This document shows positions 27,691 through 36,675 of a stretch of 64,000 nucleotides of DNA, piece by piece. The translations under genes were made by a program, and so were the position numbers. The first letter of the stretch is position 1. The number at the start of each line of letters is the position of its first letter. This stretch comes from Loktanella sp. M215 (GTDB lineage: Bacteria; Pseudomonadota; Alphaproteobacteria; Rhodobacterales; Rhodobacteraceae). Under the pieces are notes generated by a model. It had not been told where the DNA came from and did no database searches. It was given only the letters and a program-made list of their open reading frames with translations. The DNA is taken from assembly GCF_021735925.1 (NCBI RefSeq), contig NZ_WMEA01000001.1:3750001-3814000 (forward strand), in the 5' to 3' direction.

Positions 27691-28903
27691 ATGTCAAAAC
27701 GTCTTGTCCGCAGCTTTCTTGTCCTGGCGGCGGCAACCCTGACGGGCGTGGCCGCCCCCCTTGCGGCGCAGCAGGGTCAGGGCGACCGCCCGCCCGCCGC
27801 CGTGACCGTCGTGACGCTGAAGCCGCAATCCACCACGCTGACCACCACCCTTCCGGGCCGCGTCGCGGCCTCTGCCATGGCAGAGGTGCGACCGCAGGTG
27901 GCCGGGATCATCACCGAAGAGATGTTCGTCGAAGGCGCCCCGGTGGCAGAAGGCGATCCGCTCTACCAGATCGACCCGGCCAGCTATGATGCGGCGGTCA
28001 ATCAGGCCGATGCCGCCGTGGCGCAGGCGCAGGCGCAACTGAACGCCGCCCTGAAATCCGCGGCCCGCGTTGACGAACTCGCCTCTCGCAACGTCGCCAG
28101 CACCGCCACCAAGGACGAGGCTGACGCCGCCCGCGCCAGTGCAGAGGCCAATCTGCAGGCCGCCCAGGCCCAGCGTGACGCCGCCCAGATCGAGCGTGAC
28201 CGCACCACGATCCGCGCCCGCCTGTCCGGCGAGATCGGGATTTCCCAGACCAGCCCCGGCGCACTGGTGACCGCCAGTCAGGCCGCCCCGCTCGCCGTGA
28301 TCCGCAATATCGACCCGGTGAACGTCGACGTGACCCAATCCGCCGCCGCCCTGCTGGAATTCCGGCGCAACACCATGGGTCAGGACGCGATGGACCGCGA
28401 TCCGACCGTCAAGCTGACACTGGCCGACGGCAGCACCTTCGACCAGACCGGCAGCCTGACTGCGGCAGAACCAAGCGTGGACGAACAGACCGGCGTCGTC
28501 GTGCTGCGGATGCAGTTCGCCAACCCCGACAAGCTACTGCTGCCGGGCATGTACGTGCAGGTCGAACTGCCGACGCGCACGATCGACAACGTCTTCATCG
28601 TGCCGCAAGAGGCCGTCACCCGTGACCAGCGCGGCACCGCGTCGGTGCTGGTCGTCGGCCCCGACAATGTGGTCGTGTCAAAGACGCTGAACATCGTGAC
28701 TGACAGCGGCGCCGACTGGATCGTCGATGAAGGTCTCGCCGCCGGTGACCGCGTGATCGTGGCGGGCCTGCAAAAGACTTCTGCCGGGGCCACGGTGACG
28801 CCGCAGGAACGCGGTGCCGCACCGGCGGGCGACGCGCCTGCCGTAAACGGTGCCCCCCGCTGCCCCAGAGGCCGCCACCGGCGACGCACCCGCCGCCGAC
28901 TGA
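27691..28903 (+). CDS. RND efflux periplasmic adaptor, probable 1-bp frameshift near 3' end
   Basis: About 403 aa if corrected. Signal peptide to about residue 27 (PLAAQQG), lipoyl half-motifs (GRVAASAMAEVRPQVAG and PLYQIDPASYDAAVNQA), an Ala-rich coiled coil and a beta-barrel domain follow the AcrA/MexA plan. As given, the frame does not stop: after a run of six C (28853-28858) it continues through the intergenic region into the pump gene. With five C the frame would read NGAPAAPEAATGDAPAAD and stop at 28901-28903, a natural AcrA-type tail. Either a sequencing/homopolymer error, a real mutation or slippage. The function of the adaptor should survive, since only the tail is affected. Confidence 0.8.
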
Positions 28904-28998
28904 TCCAATCCCGCGACGGGGCGCCGGCATATCGGCCCCCCACTTCACACGTCTGCCGGCCACGTCGTTCCGGATACATTTGTTTCGAAAGAGCTTTC

Positions 28999-31900
28999 AT
29001 GGCCCGTTTCTTCATCGACCGACCGATCTTTGCCTGGGTCATTGCGCTGTTCATTTCGGGCCTCGGCGTGCTTTCGATCCTGTCGCTGCCGATCTCGCAG
29101 TATCCGCAGATCGCCTCGCCCTCGGTCTCGATCAACGCCTCCTACCCCGGCGCCTCGGCGGATACCGTCGCCAACACCGTGACACAGGTGATCGAACAGC
29201 AGATGACCGGCCTTGACGGGTTGCGTTACTTCTCGTCCAGTTCGTCGTCCTCCGGCGGCGCCAGCATCACCCTGACGTTCGAGACAGGCATCGACCCCGA
29301 CATCGCGCAGGTGCAGGTCCAGAACAAGCTGTCGCAGGCCACAGCCCTGCTGCCGGAAGTCGTGCAACGCCAGGGCGTTACGGTGCAAAAGTCATCTTCG
29401 GGCTTCCTCATGGTCGTGGCGCTGATTTCCGAGGATGGCAGCTACAACGCGACCGACCTGTCGGACTATCTGGCCACCAACGTCGTCAATGACATCAGCC
29501 GCGTCGACGGCGTCGGCTCCGTTCAGGTCTTCGGCGCGCAATATGCCATGCGGATCTGGCTGGACCCGGCGAAGCTCGCGGCCTTCAACCTGACCCCGAC
29601 CGACGTCGTGAACGCGGTGGCCGAAGAAAACGCCCAGATTTCCGCCGGCGCCTTTGGCAGCAGGCCGACCGTCGACGGCCAGCAATTGAACGCCACGATC
29701 ACCGCCCAGTCCCTGCTGCGCACGCCAGAGGATTTCGAGCAGGTCGTCATCCGCGCCGAAACCGACGGCGGCCTCGTGCTGCTGAACGACGTGGCAAGGG
29801 TCGAGATCGGGGCCGAGAACTACTCCACCATCTCGCGCTACAACCGCTCCAACTCCACCGGCATGGCGATTTCCCTCGCACCGGGCGCCAACGCGCTGGA
29901 TGCCGCCGACGCGGTCAAGGCCCGGCTGGAGGAGTTGTCGGACTTCTTCCCCGCAGGCGTGACCTACGTCGTCCCCTACGACACGACCCCCTTCGTGCTG
30001 ATCTCGATCGAAGAAGTGGTCAAGACACTGGTCGAGGCCGTCGTGCTGGTGTTTCTCGTCATGCTGCTGTTCCTGCAGAACTTCCGCGCGACGATCATCC
30101 CGACGCTGGTGGTGCCGGTCGTGCTGCTGGGTACCTTCGGCATCCTCGCGGCTTTCGGCTTTTCGATCAACTCGCTGACGATGCTCGCGATGGTGCTGGC
30201 GATCGGTCTGCTGGTCGATGACGCCATCGTCGTCGTGGAAAACGTCGAACGCATCATGGAACAGGAAGGTGCCACGCCACTAGAGGCGACGCGCAAATCC
30301 ATGGACGAGATCACCGGCGCACTGATCGGTATCGCGGTGGTGCTGACGGCCGTGTTCATCCCGATGGCCTTCTTCCCCGGATCGACCGGCGTCATCTACA
30401 AGCAATTCTCGATCACCATCGTCTCGGCCATGGTGCTGTCGGTCGTGATGGCGCTGACACTGACCCCTGCCCTGTGCGCCACGATGCTCAAGCCCAAGAA
30501 GGAAGGTAAACGCCGCGGCCCCTTCGGCTGGTTCAACGCAGGGTTCGGCAAGACGCTGTCAGGCTACGCAGCCAGCATCGGCTGGATCGTGCGCCGTCCG
30601 TTCCGGGTGGGTCTCGTCTACGTCGTGATCATCGCGGCGACGGTCTTTCTGTTCCTGCGCACGCCGGGCGGCTTCCTGCCGGAAGAAGACCAAGGCATCC
30701 TCTTTACCCTGATCCAGACCCCGACCGGTGCCACCGCAGAACGTACCCTCGACGTGCTCAAGCAGGTCGAAGATTACTTCATCGACAAGGAATCCGACAT
30801 CGTTGAATCGACCTTCGGCGTCGTCGGTTTCAGCTTTGGCGGTCGGGGCCAAAACCAGGCGCTCGCCTTCGTCCGGCTCAAGGATTGGGAGGAGCGCACT
30901 GCGCCTGACCAGACCGTGCAGGCGCTTGCGGGGCGTGCCTTCGGTGCACTTAGCCAGATTCAGGACGCGCAGGTGTTCCCCATCGTGCCGCCCTCGGTCA
31001 TCGAACTCGGCAACGCCTCCGGCTTTGACATGTACCTCGAAGCCCGCGCGGGTCAGACCCACGAAGAGCTTCTGGCCGCCCGCAACCAGTTCCTTGGCCT
31101 CGCGGCGCAAAGCCCGCTGATCGCCTCTGCCCGCCCGAACGGGCTGGAGGATGCGGCCCAGTTCAACCTCGACATCGACTGGCGCAAGGCCGGCGCCATG
31201 GGCGTGTCCGCGACCGACGTCGGCACACTGCTGACAACGGCATGGGCCGGGCGTTACGTCAACGACTTCATCGACCGGGATCGGATCAAGCGCGTCTATG
31301 TGCAGGGCGAGGCGGAATCGCGCGCGACGCCGTCGGATCTGGACAAGTGGCGGGTGCGCAACGACAGCGGCGGGCTGGTGCCGTTTTCCAACTTCTCGAC
31401 CGCCTCATGGGTCTTTGGCCCGCAGGGCGTGAACCGCTACAACGGCATCCCCGCCATGCAGATCCAGGGCACGCCCGCGCCCGGCGTCAGCACCGGCGAA
31501 GCGATTGCGGAAGTAGAGCGGCTGGTGGGCGAGTTGCCTCCCGGCTTTGGTGCCGCATGGACAGGTCTGTCACTCGAAGAACAGCAAAGCGGCAATCAGG
31601 CGCCCCTCCTCTACGCCCTGTCGCTCGCGGCGGTGTTCCTCGCCCTTGCGGCGCTTTACGAAAGCTGGTCGATCCCCTTTGCCGTCATGCTCGCCATGCC
31701 GATCGGTGTGCTGGGCACGCTGCTGGCCGCCTGGATCGGCGGGTTCGAAAACGGCGTGTTCTTTCAGGTCGGCCTGCTGACGGTCATCGGCCTGACCGGC
31801 AAGAACGCTATCCTGATCGTCGAATTCGCGCGCGAACAGATGGAGGCCGGCGCGTCGGTCATCGACTCGGCGATCGAGGCGGCGCGCCAGCGCTTTCGCC

Positions 31901-32109
31901 CGATCATCATGACGTCTATGGCGTTCTCCCTCGGTGTCGTGCCGCTTGTGCTGTCGACCGGCGCAGGTTCGGGCGGACGGACGGCCATCGGTGCCGGCGT
32001 GCTGGGCGGCACCCTGACCGCGACGATCATCGGTGTGCTGTTCGTGCCGCTGTTCTTCGTCGTGATCGCCAAGCTGACCGGGGCCGGCAAGCCGAAGACG
32101 GACGCCTGA
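28999..32109 (+). CDS. RND multidrug efflux pump, HAE1 family (AcrB/MexB-like)
   Basis: 1036 aa, typical length. The N-terminus MARFFIDRPIFAWVIAL is the canonical start. The proton-relay helix 4 has the double Asp in GLLVDDAIVVVENVERIM, and repeated large periplasmic loops and 12 helices are present. It exports drugs, solvents or detergents by proton antiport with the adaptor upstream. No outer-membrane channel gene or regulator is adjacent. The ATG at 28999 has only a weak AAGAG site, so translation may depend partly on coupling to the adaptor. Confidence 0.92.
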   Translation: MARFFIDRPIFAWVIALFISGLGVLSILSLPISQYPQIASPSVSINASYPGASADTVANTVTQVIEQQMTGLDGLRYFSSSSSSSGGASITLTFETGIDPDIAQVQVQNKLSQATALLPEVVQRQGVTVQKSSSGFLMVVALISEDGSYNATDLSDYLATNVVNDISRVDGVGSVQVFGAQYAMRIWLDPAKLAAFNLTPTDVVNAVAEENAQISAGAFGSRPTVDGQQLNATITAQSLLRTPEDFEQVVIRAETDGGLVLLNDVARVEIGAENYSTISRYNRSNSTGMAISLAPGANALDAADAVKARLEELSDFFPAGVTYVVPYDTTPFVLISIEEVVKTLVEAVVLVFLVMLLFLQNFRATIIPTLVVPVVLLGTFGILAAFGFSINSLTMLAMVLAIGLLVDDAIVVVENVERIMEQEGATPLEATRKSMDEITGALIGIAVVLTAVFIPMAFFPGSTGVIYKQFSITIVSAMVLSVVMALTLTPALCATMLKPKKEGKRRGPFGWFNAGFGKTLSGYAASIGWIVRRPFRVGLVYVVIIAATVFLFLRTPGGFLPEEDQGILFTLIQTPTGATAERTLDVLKQVEDYFIDKESDIVESTFGVVGFSFGGRGQNQALAFVRLKDWEERTAPDQTVQALAGRAFGALSQIQDAQVFPIVPPSVIELGNASGFDMYLEARAGQTHEELLAARNQFLGLAAQSPLIASARPNGLEDAAQFNLDIDWRKAGAMGVSATDVGTLLTTAWAGRYVNDFIDRDRIKRVYVQGEAESRATPSDLDKWRVRNDSGGLVPFSNFSTASWVFGPQGVNRYNGIPAMQIQGTPAPGVSTGEAIAEVERLVGELPPGFGAAWTGLSLEEQQSGNQAPLLYALSLAAVFLALAALYESWSIPFAVMLAMPIGVLGTLLAAWIGGFENGVFFQVGLLTVIGLTGKNAILIVEFAREQMEAGASVIDSAIEAARQRFRPIIMTSMAFSLGVVPLVLSTGAGSGGRTAIGAGVLGGTLTATIIGVLFVPLFFVVIAKLTGAGKPKTDA

Positions 32110-32134
32110 CCGCCGCACGCTGCCCTGCCTGTCG

Positions 32135-32494
32135 TCAGGACGGACAGGGCGCGATGCTGATCGGAGGTCCCGCGTCCGCACCCAAGGTGCGGCAGGCGCC
32201 GTCGGCACAGAACGTCCACCCCTGCCCCGTGGCACCCGATGCGGCAAGTGTCAGCGCAGGCACCGTCAGATGCCCGGGTGAAACCCACCAGTCCCCTTGC
32301 AGAACGGCATCCTGTCCGGGTTCCATCCCGGCGCCAGACCCCTTGATCCGGGATTGGTCCAGCCGCAAGGCGTCTGGCAACACCGTCCAGTCCTCCTCCC
32401 ACGCGACGTGTTCGATGGAATGGGTCCAGTGGAGCGTAAATGTTCCGGCGGTCAGGTGCAGCACCGCTGCCCCGACCGCCAGACAGGTGCTCAT
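32135..32494 (-). CDS. DUF1850 protein of a TAXI-TRAP operon
   Basis: 119 aa with an N-terminal hydrophobic segment and the DUF1850 core (FTLHWTHSIEHVAWEEDW, then SGAGMEP). DUF1850 genes are regularly found beside TRAP 4TM/12TM fusion permeases and TAXI binding proteins; their function is not established. It overlaps the permease stop by ATGA. It was easy to miss because a longer in-frame reading extends it back into the permease gene. Confidence 0.82.
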   Translation of the reverse strand: MSTCLAVGAAVLHLTAGTFTLHWTHSIEHVAWEEDWTVLPDALRLDQSRIKGSGAGMEPGQDAVLQGDWWVSPGHLTVPALTLAASGATGQGWTFCADGACRTLGADAGPPISIAPCPS

Positions 32495-34563
32495 GCCAGC
32501 GCCCTGCGGCGTTCCAGGACGACCAGACCGACGAAAAGCGCCACCAATGCGAAACCGATCTCGTCCGTCAGGGGCAGCGCCGCGATCAGGGTGGCGGCTG
32601 CCACGACGGCGAGTATCCGCAGCGGCCAGCCCAGCGGGCGGCCCAGCCAGCCGATGACCGCGGCGCCCCACATGCCGATGCACAGCACCGTCTTGAAGAC
32701 GATATAGGCGACGGCGGGCCAATACCCGATCGCCTCGGCCAGGGGTCCGCCCGCCTGCAGCATCAGGGCGGGCGTGTAGACCGCCATGAACGGAATGACG
32801 AAGCCGGCGGCGGCGACCTTGATCGCCTCAATGCTGATCTTCAGCCCGCTTTCCTTGGCGATGGGCGCTGCGGCAAAGCAGGCCAGCGCCACGGGTGGCG
32901 TCAGATCCGCGAGGATGCCGAAGTAGAAGACGAACATGTGGCTGACGATCAGCGGCACCCCCAGCGCCAGCAGCGCGGGACCGGCGATGGAGGACGTGAT
33001 GATGTAGTTGGGGATCGTCGGGATCCCCATACCCAGAAGGATGCAGGTGAACATCGTCAGGATCAGGCTCAGCAGCAGGCTGTTCTGGCCCACGGCCACG
33101 ATGAACTGGCCAAACGTATTGGCCGCGCCCGTCAGGGTCATGGTCCCGATGATGATGCCGACCAGCGCGCAGGCCACACCGACGGGCAGCGCTGTCTTGG
33201 CACCCTCTGCCAGCGAATCCCGGCACAGGATCAGCGTCTCTCGCCCGCCCCTGGTCAGAGCGCACCAGACGATCAGCGCCACCAGTGCCGCGATCAGGAC
33301 GTTGATGCCAAATTGCAGGAAACCGGCGGCAACAAGGCCGAGGCACAGCCAGAAGATGATGCGCATAACACCCGGGGCCAGATTCAGGACCGCAGACCCG
33401 CCAAGGATCAGCAAGACCGTCAGCCCCAGCCCAATGGTGCCCGCAAACAGCGGCGTGTATCCCCCGAACAGGAGGTAGACCAGCACCCCCAGTGGGACCA
33501 GCAGCATCCAGTTTTCCTTGATTGCCTTGCGCGCTGACGGCAGTTCGTCCCGGTTCAGGCCGCGCAGGCCGTAGCGCCCCGCCTCCAGATGCACCATCCA
33601 GAAGGCCGAGGCGAAGTAGAGGATCGCCGGGATCAGTGCAGCCTTCACAACCTCGACGTAAGGCACGTCCAGCGTTTCGGCCATGATGAAGGCGACGGCC
33701 CCCATCACCGGCGGCATGATCTGCCCACCCATCGATGCCGTCGCCTCGACCCCGCCGGCAAAGGCGGGGCGATAGCCGAACTTCTTCATCAGCGGGATGG
33801 TGAACTGCCCCGTCGTCACGACGTTCGCCACCCCAGAGCCCGAGATCGTGCCCATCAGGCCCGACGACACGACGGCGACCTTGGCAGCGCCCCCCTGCCG
33901 GTGGCCGAAAAGGCCCATCGCGACGTCGGTGAACAGCCGGATCATGCCCGCGCGTTCCAGAAACGACCCGAACAGGATGAAGAGGAAGATATAAGTGCTT
34001 GATACGTATGTCGGAATACCGTAAATGCCTTCGGTCCCGAAGGCCATGTGGTCGATGACCTGGCTGAAGCTGTAGCCGCGATGGTTCAGCGGCGACGGCA
34101 GGTATTCCCCGAACAGACAGTAGCCAAGGAACATGCCCGCGATCAGCGGCAGGGCAAAGCCCATCATCGTCCAGGCCGCGGCAAACACGACAATCAGGGC
34201 GATGACCCCGACGACGATGTCCTGCGTCAGCGGTCGCCCTGCGCGCATGATCAGCGGCTGGTATTCCCACCATTGATAAAGTGCCACGGCGACCCCAGCG
34301 AGCGCGAACGCCCACGCCAATGCCTTGAACGAAACCGACAGGTTTCGCCCGTATGCCACTAAGGGAAAGGCCAGAAGTGTCAGAAATCCGACATGGACCG
34401 CACGTGTGATCTGGCTGGCCATGTCGACGATATGGGCGGCGGTGACGATCTGAAAGACCGAGAAAGCAACCGCAATCCAGAACAGCAGTCGGCCCATGGC
34501 GTCATCGCCAAAGTTGACCTCGTGGCCCTCCTGCGGCTCTGGCGGAGTAAGCGTATCGGACAT
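32491..34563 (-). CDS. TRAP transporter 4TM/12TM fusion permease
   Basis: 690 aa from the ATG at 34563. The first third holds the four-helix small-subunit part and the rest the DctM-like large subunit with GGGA-type and SGSGVANVVTTGQFTIPLM motifs and PPVMGAVAFIMAE. Fused permeases of this kind work with TAXI-type binding proteins and use an ion gradient to import organic acids or amino acids. The upstream TAXI gene and downstream DUF1850 gene complete the set. Confidence 0.9.
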   Translation of the reverse strand: MSDTLTPPEPQEGHEVNFGDDAMGRLLFWIAVAFSVFQIVTAAHIVDMASQITRAVHVGFLTLLAFPLVAYGRNLSVSFKALAWAFALAGVAVALYQWWEYQPLIMRAGRPLTQDIVVGVIALIVVFAAAWTMMGFALPLIAGMFLGYCLFGEYLPSPLNHRGYSFSQVIDHMAFGTEGIYGIPTYVSSTYIFLFILFGSFLERAGMIRLFTDVAMGLFGHRQGGAAKVAVVSSGLMGTISGSGVANVVTTGQFTIPLMKKFGYRPAFAGGVEATASMGGQIMPPVMGAVAFIMAETLDVPYVEVVKAALIPAILYFASAFWMVHLEAGRYGLRGLNRDELPSARKAIKENWMLLVPLGVLVYLLFGGYTPLFAGTIGLGLTVLLILGGSAVLNLAPGVMRIIFWLCLGLVAAGFLQFGINVLIAALVALIVWCALTRGGRETLILCRDSLAEGAKTALPVGVACALVGIIIGTMTLTGAANTFGQFIVAVGQNSLLLSLILTMFTCILLGMGIPTIPNYIITSSIAGPALLALGVPLIVSHMFVFYFGILADLTPPVALACFAAAPIAKESGLKISIEAIKVAAAGFVIPFMAVYTPALMLQAGGPLAEAIGYWPAVAYIVFKTVLCIGMWGAAVIGWLGRPLGWPLRILAVVAAATLIAALPLTDEIGFALVALFVGLVVLERRRALA

Positions 34564-34641
34564 GCGCGCAGCTTTCGTCAGGAAATGAAACGGCAACGGG
34601 GCGCGCCGCGACGGCACGCCCCTCTGGCACCCGTCAGGTGC

Positions 34642-35598
34642 TTACTTGATGATGCCTTGCTCGCGGTAATACCGCTCTGCGCCCGGGTGCAGCGGGATCG
34701 GCATGCCTTCCAGCGCGTTGGCGATGTCGATCTGGCTGGCCGCCTGATGCGATGCCACCAGCGTGTCCAGGTTCTCGAACAGCTGCTTGGTCATCTGGTA
34801 TGCGATCTCGTCGCTGACCGCGTCACTGGTGACGAGGAAGTTCGACACGGCGACGGTCGGCACATCCTCGGTCTGGCCGTCATAGGTGCCGGCGGGGATC
34901 GTGGCGGCGATGTAGGGCGCGCCCAGCGTTTCCGCGACCGAAGCCGGGACAGCGACCACGGTGATCGGCTGCGACGACGCAAGGTCACGGATCGAGGCGA
35001 CACCAAGGCCTGCGGATTGCAGCGTGGCATCCAGCTGGCGGTTCTTGATCAGCTCAACGGATTCCGCGAAGGGCAGGTATTCGACCTTGCCCAGATCCTC
35101 GTAGCTCATGCTCATGGCGCCAAAGATCGCGCGGGCGTTCAGTTCCGTGCCGGATGCAGGCGCGCCGACCGACAGGCTCTTGCCCTTCAGGCTCTCGAAA
35201 TCGGCGATGCCGCTATCGGCGCTGGCCACGATCTGGATGTAGTTCGGATAGATCGCGGCGATGCCGCGCAGCTTGTCCAGCTTCTGCGGAAAACCGGCGT
35301 CGGCGTTGCCTTCCCAGGCGGCGGCGACCGCATCGCCCAGTGCAAAGCCCAACTCTCCACGCCCGTCCTGCAGCAGGTTCAGGTTCTCGACGCTGGCCTT
35401 GGTGGACTGGACCTGCGTACGGACGCCCTCGATCTTTTCGCCGTAGATATTGGCCAGACCGGCACCCAGCGGATAATAGACGCCCGATGTGCCACCGGTC
35501 AGTACATTGATGAACTCCTGCGCCGATGCGGCGAAGGGCGCGGCGACAAGTGCGGACGCAACCGCGCAGCCCCGCAATGCGGATTTCAGATTGATCAT
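34642..35598 (-). CDS. TAXI-family TRAP substrate-binding protein
   Basis: 318 aa. A Sec signal peptide (about residues 1-26, AAPFAASAQEF) leads to the TAXI domain: NVLTGGTSGVYYPLGAGLANIY, VQSTKASVENLNLL and LSVGAPASGTELNARAI. The ATG at 35598 has GGAGG upstream. It catches the substrate in the periplasm and hands it to the fused permease downstream. Ligands of characterised TAXI proteins include glutamate and related dicarboxylates; the ligand here is not determinable. Confidence 0.9.
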   Translation of the reverse strand: MINLKSALRGCAVASALVAAPFAASAQEFINVLTGGTSGVYYPLGAGLANIYGEKIEGVRTQVQSTKASVENLNLLQDGRGELGFALGDAVAAAWEGNADAGFPQKLDKLRGIAAIYPNYIQIVASADSGIADFESLKGKSLSVGAPASGTELNARAIFGAMSMSYEDLGKVEYLPFAESVELIKNRQLDATLQSAGLGVASIRDLASSQPITVVAVPASVAETLGAPYIAATIPAGTYDGQTEDVPTVAVSNFLVTSDAVSDEIAYQMTKQLFENLDTLVASHQAASQIDIANALEGMPIPLHPGAERYYREQGIIK

Positions 35599-35774
35599 GG
35601 TTTTCCTCCCAGAAATATCGAAGGCCCGAGGGCCGTCGCAGCCAGTTTCAATCATTGAGCCGCCGGTTTGCAAGGGAATGCGGGCTGTCAGGGGGATTTT
35701 CTCCGGCTTGACGGCACCGGTCATGGCATACCCGGTCGACGCGGGTCGCAGGATCGCGCTGTCGGACGGTGCGA

Positions 35775-35918
35775 TCAATGACCGCGCGTGTCGAGGATAT
35801 CACCGAAAAGCGCCATCATTTCGGAGCGCGTGACGGGACTGCTGGAGTTCGGCGTCAGGCGCGCGGTCTCCGATCTGGTCCCGAGTGCGGAGCGGATGAT
35901 GCGAATGGCAAACGTCAT
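35775..35918 (-). CDS. Possible 47-aa small protein
   Basis: The ATG at 35918 has GAAGG seven bases upstream and the frame ends at TGA 35775-35777. The product (begins MTFAIRIIRSALGTRSETAR) is not recognised and has no membrane segment. Third positions are mostly G or C, but the length is too short for a firm call. It lies 176 bp upstream of the TAXI gene on the same strand. Confidence 0.35.
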   Translation of the reverse strand: MTFAIRIIRSALGTRSETARLTPNSSSPVTRSEMMALFGDILDTRGH

Positions 35919-36106
35919 GGCAGTGACCTTCTCATTGTGCGCCCCCACACAAACTAAAGTACGGTGCCCGACACAAAAAAGTTTCAGGTCGCTGCATCGC
36001 GACCGGGTTTCCGTCTGCGACAGGGGTGCCGCGGCCCCCCGTCAGAAGCCGATTGGCGCGCCGTCGCGTCCTGCCAAGGTCGTCGTCCCGAAGCCGATCC
36101 GCCGTT

Positions 36107-36259
36107 TCAACCCGAAACCCACCGTTTGGTCGAACCCGATTGGGCAAACGAAACGATGGCAAGGACGACAATCCGGGGGATGCCTGTGGCGACGCCGACG
36201 GCAAGGATTAAAGCCGGGACGGTGTAGACCGGACCGATGTTGTAGATCACGCCCCCCAT
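36107..36259 (-). CDS. Possible 50-aa hydrophobic peptide or gene remnant
   Basis: ATG at 36259, stop at 36107. The centre is strongly hydrophobic (VYTVPALILAVGVATGIPRI), enough for one membrane helix. It lies divergent from the decayed LysR gene, a place where a target transporter gene would be expected, so it may be a fragment of one. No family was recognised. Confidence 0.3.
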   Translation of the reverse strand: MGGVIYNIGPVYTVPALILAVGVATGIPRIVVLAIVSFAQSGSTKRWVSG

Positions 36260-36320
36260 CGCGCGCCAAGGGCATAGCTGGCCGTCAATTCTGGGTCGAC
36301 CGCCAAGACCTGCCCGCGAC

Positions 36321-36619
36321 ATGACCGAGGTCATCGCTTCAGGCATGCTGATCGGCTTTGATCGAGATCCGCAGCAGAGGCAGCTTCGGGCGAGCTCTTT
36401 GCTTGATCTGCAAACCACGGCGTCTGCATTGCGCCACAGCAGTCGGCGCGACGCATCGGCGTCGGCGTGTGTCATGTACGGCCGGCAAGCTGCAGCCCCG
36501 ACCTGATCCACGTGCTGCCGGACTTTGACGTGCTGGGTCTCTGGATCGTCACACACGCCGACCTGCGGCAAGCGCCGTCCATAGCTCCGGTTTTCAATCA
36601 CCTCAGCGCAGCAGTCACG
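36321..36619 (+). pseudogene. Decayed LysR-family regulator, C-terminal part only
   Basis: Two frames together spell the end of a LysR substrate-binding domain. The first frame gives MLIGFDRDPQQRQLR (family form LIGYDRD...). After a shift in frame near 36405-36470 the second gives IGVGVCHVRPASCSPDLIHVLPDF and LGLWIVTHADLRQAPSIAPVFNHL, matching the family pattern GIGICQ...DPxLVRVLP...WVVTHEDLR...VFDHL. The second frame has an in-frame TGA just upstream. No LysR helix-turn-helix was found upstream. The gene is a truncated, frameshifted remnant, probably once divergent from a transport or enzyme gene. Confidence 0.75.
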
Positions 36620-36633
36620 GATGATCATCAGAC

Positions 36634-36663
36634 GCCGGTCGCAGCAAGGATGCCGCGACCGGC
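36634..36663 (-). terminator. Hairpin downstream of asd
   Basis: GCCGGTCGC (36634-36642) pairs perfectly with GCGACCGGC (36655-36663) over a 12-base loop, 12 bp beyond the asd stop on the minus strand. No T tract follows. It also lies just past the LysR remnant. Confidence 0.6.
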
Positions 36664-36675
36664 CCAGAGGGCTCA

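Larger units (their letters stand above)
35599..36320. other. Gene-poor stretch with two doubtful small ORFs
   Basis: About 720 bp without a recognisable protein family. It includes the TAXI promoter region next to 35598 and two minus-strand ORFs described separately (35775-35918 and 36107-36259). Base composition is more mixed and codon bias weaker than in the flanking genes, as expected for decayed sequence; it runs directly into a LysR pseudogene. Confidence 0.55.

Noticed and set aside
27691..32109. A genuine single-polypeptide adaptor-pump fusion
   Set aside because: The joining stretch reads as out-of-frame adaptor tail plus intergenic DNA (Arg/Pro-rich, no linker character), and a one-base change restores two normal genes. 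Kept only as a finding to check.
35788..36324. 178-codon plus-strand frame in the gene-poor region
   Set aside because: Composition is basic and irregular, no domain or ribosome site is seen, and the segment leads into a decayed gene; it is more likely noncoding.
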